Shown here: in pieces, positions 61,097 to 64,000 of the stretch | How positions within the stretch are numbered: the first letter of the stretch is position 1 | Layout: the number at the start of each line of letters is the position of its first letter | Assembly: GCA_002483345.1 (NCBI GenBank) | Contig: DLHS01000017.1 | Location: 35,265-99,264, forward strand | Direction of reading: 5' to 3' | Source: Bacteroidetes bacterium UBA7662 | Lineage (GTDB): Bacteria; Bacteroidota; Bacteroidia; UBA7662 | Length of the DNA: 64,000 bases | Notes under the pieces: model-generated | What the model was told of the DNA's origin: nothing | The model's input: the letters and a program-made list of their open reading frames with translations, nothing else | The model's database searches: none | Translations under genes and position numbers: made by a program

Positions 61097-61414
61097 ATGA
61101 ATTCGATCCGATCCATGGGACAAGTCAATATAAAGATCAAAATAGGCGACCGCGAATATCCGTTGGTTGTTGATCAACAGGAAGAAGCACGCCTCCGGGA
61201 GGCTGAGCGTGTACTTTCCGAAAAGTTCAAGGAATATGCTTCGGCATACCCCGCCGCCGACAAACAGGATCACCTGGCGATGGCGGCACTTTTTATTAGC
61301 AATTCGCTCGTATCTGCGGATAACCGTTCGAAAAACGGCCTCGACGAGCTTGCCATACGACTACAGGAATTAGAGCAATTGCTCGACAAACATCCTGCCC
61401 CGGATCAGGTCTGA
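61097..61414 (+). CDS. zapA: Cell division protein ZapA
   Basis: A 105-residue ZapA-family protein that binds FtsZ filaments and cross-links them at the division ring. Diagnostic features are the N-terminal VNIKIKIGDREYPLVVDQQEE strand (over residues ~9-29), the REAERVLSEKFKEYASAYP helix, the AALFISNSLVSAD segment and the C-terminal coiled coil (LAIRLQELEQLLD). An ATG at 61115 is a possible alternative start giving MGQVNIKIKIG. The proximity to rny and pheT is the standard Bacteroidota arrangement. Confidence 0.93.
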   Translation: MNSIRSMGQVNIKIKIGDREYPLVVDQQEEARLREAERVLSEKFKEYASAYPAADKQDHLAMAALFISNSLVSADNRSKNGLDELAIRLQELEQLLDKHPAPDQV

Positions 61415-61464
61415 TTCAATTTCCGCTGCTTCGCTCCGAAAGCCGGTCGAAGTAAAAGGACACT

Positions 61465-63021
61465 ATGACAACTATCCTAATCACTGCCCTGGTGGCACTG
61501 GGAGCGGGCGTAGGCATTGGCCGCGTGCTGCTCCAGAAAGCAAACAACAAAAACCGCGAAGAGGCTGAAAAGGAAGCCCAGCGTATACTCGCCGACGCCC
61601 AGCTCAAGGCTGAGAGCGTTCGTAAAGAGAAGGAACTGCAAGCAAAAGAGCGTTTCCTGCAACTCAAGGCCCAACACGATGAGGAGATGAGCCGCCGTAA
61701 CCAGGCCATGCTCGCCAACGAAAACCGCATCAAACAGAAAGAACAAAGTCTCAACTCGAAGCTCGAACATACCGCCCGTAAGGAAGCGGAACTCGAGTCC
61801 ACCCGCGAAAATCTCAACAGACAGCTTGAAATCGTGGAGCAACGCAAGGAAGAGGCGTCTAAAACCCACAACAACGCGGTAAAACAGCTCGAAAAAATCG
61901 CGAGTATGACAGCCGATGAAGCCAAACAACAGCTCGTAGAATCGCTGAAAGCCGAAGCTAAAACCCAGGCACTCTCACAAATCAAAGACATTGTAGACGA
62001 AGCCAAGGTACAGGCCAACAAACAGGCTAAAAAAGTGGTGCTTGAAACCATACAACGTACCGCTACCGAACATGCGATTGAAAACGCCATTTCGGTATTC
62101 AACATCAAAAACGATGACGTAAAAGGGCAGATCATCGGTCGTGAAGGCCGTAACATCCGGGCCTTTGAAGCAGCCACAGGTGTTGAACTTATTGTAGATG
62201 ACACCCCGGAAGCCATCATTCTCTCCTGCTTCGACCCGCTCCGCCGCGAGATTGCCCGCCTGGCTCTGCACCGCCTGGTAACAGATGGCCGTATTCACCC
62301 GGCGCGTATCGAAGAAGTGGTGGCCAAAACCACCAAACAGATAGAAGAAGAAATCGCGGAAATAGGTGAAAGAACCTGCATCGATCTTGGCATACACGGG
62401 CTGCACCCTGAGTTAATGCGCCTGGTAGGTAAGATGCGTTATCGCTCATCTTACGGACAAAACCTCCTCCAGCACAGCCGTGAGGTAGCCAATCTCTGTG
62501 CCACCATGGCCGCCGAACTTGGCCTCAACGCCAAACTCGCCAAACGTGCCGGTCTGCTACACGACATCGGCAAGGTACCCGACGATAACGCGGAAGTACC
62601 CCACGCCCTGCTGGGTATGCAGATAGCCGAACGCTGTAAGGAACACCCCATCGTCGTAAACGCCATCGGCGCCCACCACGATGAGATCGAAATGACCGAC
62701 CCCATCTCCGCTATCGTACAAGCCTGCGATGCTGTGTCTGGCGCCCGTCCGGGTGCACGACGTGAAGTGGTGGAGAGCTATATCAAACGCCTCAAAGAGC
62801 TGGAAGCCATGGCCATGTCCTACACGGGTGTAGAGAAATCATTCGCCATCCAGGCAGGACGTGAGTTGCGCGTAATCGTAGAAAGCGAAAAAATAAGCGA
62901 CGAAGCCGCTGAGCTGATGTCGGTAGATCTCTCACAGCGCATCCAGAATGAAATGCAGTACCCCGGCCAGATTAAGGTGACGGTTATCCGGGAAAAAAGA
63001 TCGATCGCCTATGCCAAATAA
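61465..63021 (+). CDS. rny: Ribonuclease Y
   Basis: A 518-residue endoribonuclease that starts mRNA decay. It has one N-terminal membrane helix (ITALVALGAGVGIGRVLL), a long coiled coil (residues ~30-190), a KH domain (GREGRNIRAFEAATGVELIV) and an HD domain with the metal-binding HD in AGLLHDIGKVPD, preceded by SRE in YGQNLLQHSREVANL, and later IGAHHDEIE. It is the last gene of the pheT operon and is followed by a stem-loop. Length and motif order are typical. Confidence 0.97.
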   Translation: MTTILITALVALGAGVGIGRVLLQKANNKNREEAEKEAQRILADAQLKAESVRKEKELQAKERFLQLKAQHDEEMSRRNQAMLANENRIKQKEQSLNSKLEHTARKEAELESTRENLNRQLEIVEQRKEEASKTHNNAVKQLEKIASMTADEAKQQLVESLKAEAKTQALSQIKDIVDEAKVQANKQAKKVVLETIQRTATEHAIENAISVFNIKNDDVKGQIIGREGRNIRAFEAATGVELIVDDTPEAIILSCFDPLRREIARLALHRLVTDGRIHPARIEEVVAKTTKQIEEEIAEIGERTCIDLGIHGLHPELMRLVGKMRYRSSYGQNLLQHSREVANLCATMAAELGLNAKLAKRAGLLHDIGKVPDDNAEVPHALLGMQIAERCKEHPIVVNAIGAHHDEIEMTDPISAIVQACDAVSGARPGARREVVESYIKRLKELEAMAMSYTGVEKSFAIQAGRELRVIVESEKISDEAAELMSVDLSQRIQNEMQYPGQIKVTVIREKRSIAYAK

Positions 63022-63024
63022 CCG

Positions 63025-63056
63025 GCAATAACATCCGGATTTAAAGATGTTATTGC
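63025..63056 (+). other. 11-bp stem-loop after rny without T-tract
   Basis: GCAATAACATC at 63025-63035 and GATGTTATTGC at 63046-63056 are perfect reverse complements with a 10-nt loop, 4 bp after the rny stop. No T-run follows, so it is not a classic rho-independent terminator, but it may protect the 3' end of the mRNA or reduce readthrough into the convergent lipoprotein gene. Confidence 0.6.
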
Positions 63057-63104
63057 AGATATGCGATAATGTTTGCTGCTACAGGAGGCTTCGTCGTCGC
63101 TTGG

Positions 63105-63755
63105 TTAGTATTCCAGGAGGTAGTATGCCGTATCAAAAGCCGACACATAAACCTTAAAAGTAAGTCTTTTCCTAACCTCCTGGCGGGTCAGAAAGCAGTT
63201 AATGGTATTCTCGCTGTTCCCCTCAGCCAGAAAAACCAGCCCTCTTTCACTCTCTCCCCAGATATAATAATTTTGGGTGCCGCCTAAGGGAAGGTGAAGT
63301 AAATCGTTTACCCCTGGGTTAACATTCCGGACATGGAGTTTTATCCAGGCGTGAGGGATATATTCCAGTTTCAGTTCCTGGCTATTACCCGGAATGATTT
63401 TTAACTCGGTCAAACTCGGGTCAAAATGGTTCATAATAGATGTTTCCAGTCTGACAAAATACCTGAGCGGATCGAGGTCAGGGGCTTTGAACTGTAGTCT
63501 ATAATTACCGTTGGTGTCTGTTGTAGTTTCCGCTATGAGCCTGGCCTCATAGATGCCATGTGCCCCGGTAGGGTAATTCCGGTAAGCCCTCACAGTACAG
63601 ATTTCATTCGTAGCCTTGATATCTGTGTTTTTCATGACTACCCGTCCATAAACCGTGGTTTCCTGACTGAGTGGCTCAGGGGTTTTGTCACACTTTTTAC
63701 AAGCTGTAAAACAGCCCGATGTAACCAGCAGCAACAGTGCACATAATTTTTTCAT
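63105..63755 (-). CDS. Predicted lipoprotein with carboxypeptidase-like beta domain
   Basis: A ~216-residue lipoprotein from the ATG at 63755 (MKKLCALLLLVTSGCFTAC; lipobox FTAC). A frame start at 63776 would add seven residues ahead of the signal peptide. The mature chain begins with CKKCDK and has a strand-rich middle (TTVYGRVVMKNTDIKATNE, TTTDTNGNYRLQFKAPD) that resembles the regulatory Ig-like domains of carboxypeptidases and TonB receptors. No other domain is recognised. Convergent with rny. Confidence 0.8.
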   Translation of the reverse strand: MKKLCALLLLVTSGCFTACKKCDKTPEPLSQETTVYGRVVMKNTDIKATNEICTVRAYRNYPTGAHGIYEARLIAETTTDTNGNYRLQFKAPDLDPLRYFVRLETSIMNHFDPSLTELKIIPGNSQELKLEYIPHAWIKLHVRNVNPGVNDLLHLPLGGTQNYYIWGESERGLVFLAEGNSENTINCFLTRQEVRKRLTFKVYVSAFDTAYYLLEY

Positions 63756-63776
63756 TTCTGATAGGTTTACCTGCAA

Positions 63777-63949
63777 TATCCGCTAAAAGCAAGTCCTGAA
63801 AGCCCTCCGAAGCTTATAGCAAAGGTTAGCTAACTTACTGACCGCCTATTGAATACCCAATGAAGTTAATCAAATGTTTTCATTTAGCTATGGTTCCAAG
63901 GGAACACCGGCTTTTGTAATACTCCCTCCAAAGCCCCGCGAAACTTCCT
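63777..63949. other. Intergenic stretch upstream of the edge promoter
   Basis: No gene is seen here. It probably contains the promoter of the minus-strand lipoprotein and the upstream part of a plus-strand promoter. A small hairpin GTTCC/GGAAC lies around 63893-63905. Confidence 0.5.
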
Positions 63950-63957
63950 TAACTTTG
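63950..63957 (+). promoter_or_regulatory. -7 box TAACTTTG near the right edge
   Basis: TAACTTTG is identical to the -7 box of pheT in this window and matches TAnnTTTG. It points toward the right edge, so a plus-strand transcript is expected beyond 64000. Its gene is outside the window. Confidence 0.5.
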
Positions 63958-63973
63958 CGCAATTGGTGTTAAT

Positions 63974-64000
63974 ATGGTCGATGGTCGATGGTCGATGGTC
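63974..64000 (+). repeat. Heptanucleotide tandem repeat (ATGGTCG)n, cut by the right edge
   Basis: ATGGTCG occurs three times in a row (63974-63980, 63981-63987, 63988-63994) and a fourth copy is cut after six bases at 64000. The repeat starts about 16 bp after the -7 box at 63950, so it would lie near the transcription start. Total length is unknown because the window ends inside it. Confidence 0.85.

Overview
The window looks like a chromosomal segment from a member of the Bacteroidota, probably near the Saprospiria or Chitinophagia. The evidence is a SusC/SusD pair, five secreted proteins with type IX secretion (T9SS) C-terminal domains carrying a YPNP motif, Omp28-type lipoproteins, DUF4783 and DUF6029 proteins, glutamine synthetase III, and -7 boxes of the form TAnnTTTG in place of clear -10 boxes and Shine-Dalgarno sites. 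No phage, transposase, CRISPR array or rRNA operon was seen. Most of the window is ordinary housekeeping DNA with short gaps, many 1-17 nt gene overlaps and several textbook terminators.

Layout, left to right. 1-3.1 kb: a membrane protein cut by the left edge, an AT-rich T9SS protein and a membrane-anchored LytTR regulator; the gap between the first two genes holds a direct-repeat array resembling LytTR sites. 3.3-9 kb: WYL regulator, perfect palindrome, GyrI-like protein and AlkC-type DNA glycosylase, then an alpha/beta hydrolase, a DinB protein and a TPR sensor kinase. 9.1-12.5 kb: FAD oxidoreductase, surE, a small membrane gene, lpxB, then tRNA-Ala(GGC). 12.5-13.3 kb: about 730 bp without a convincing gene but rich in hairpins. 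13.3-21 kb: NtrC-type regulator, M20 dipeptidase, a lipoprotein, DUF4783-nadC-SUI1, DUF547 and parE. 21-27.1 kb: a five-gene operon (DUF6029 barrel, Omp28, geranylgeranyl-reductase-like flavoprotein, a cysteine-less Omp28 relative, Omp28) facing a TlpA thioredoxin. 27.1-40.5 kb: an N-acetylglucosamine-kinase-like protein and pfkA beside an alpha-glucan utilisation locus (T9SS small protein, esterase, periplasmic GH13, SusD, SusC, T9SS GH13). 40.5-51 kb: DUF2179 protein, tRNA-Phe, a two-gene Fe-S oxidoreductase, conserved unknowns, a serine hydrolase, purL, a PepSY-like protein and glnN. 51.1-55.2 kb: a cloverleaf-like repeat element, three related small lipoproteins, a holin-family membrane protein and a T9SS endonuclease I. 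55.3-64 kb: T9SS metallopeptidase, the pheT - coiled coil - zapA - rny operon, a lipoprotein, and a heptanucleotide tandem repeat at the right edge just downstream of a promoter-like box.

Functional themes. Starch or glycogen-like glucans would be cut outside the cell by the T9SS amylase, imported by SusCD, trimmed by the periplasmic GH13, and fed to glycolysis (pfkA is adjacent). The DUF6029/Omp28/TlpA block looks like an envelope thiol-redox module whose role is not established. The most unusual DNA is the cloverleaf repeat at 51.1 kb, the hairpin-rich 12.6-13.3 kb gap, the candidate LytTR array at 0.6 kb and the heptamer array at the edge.
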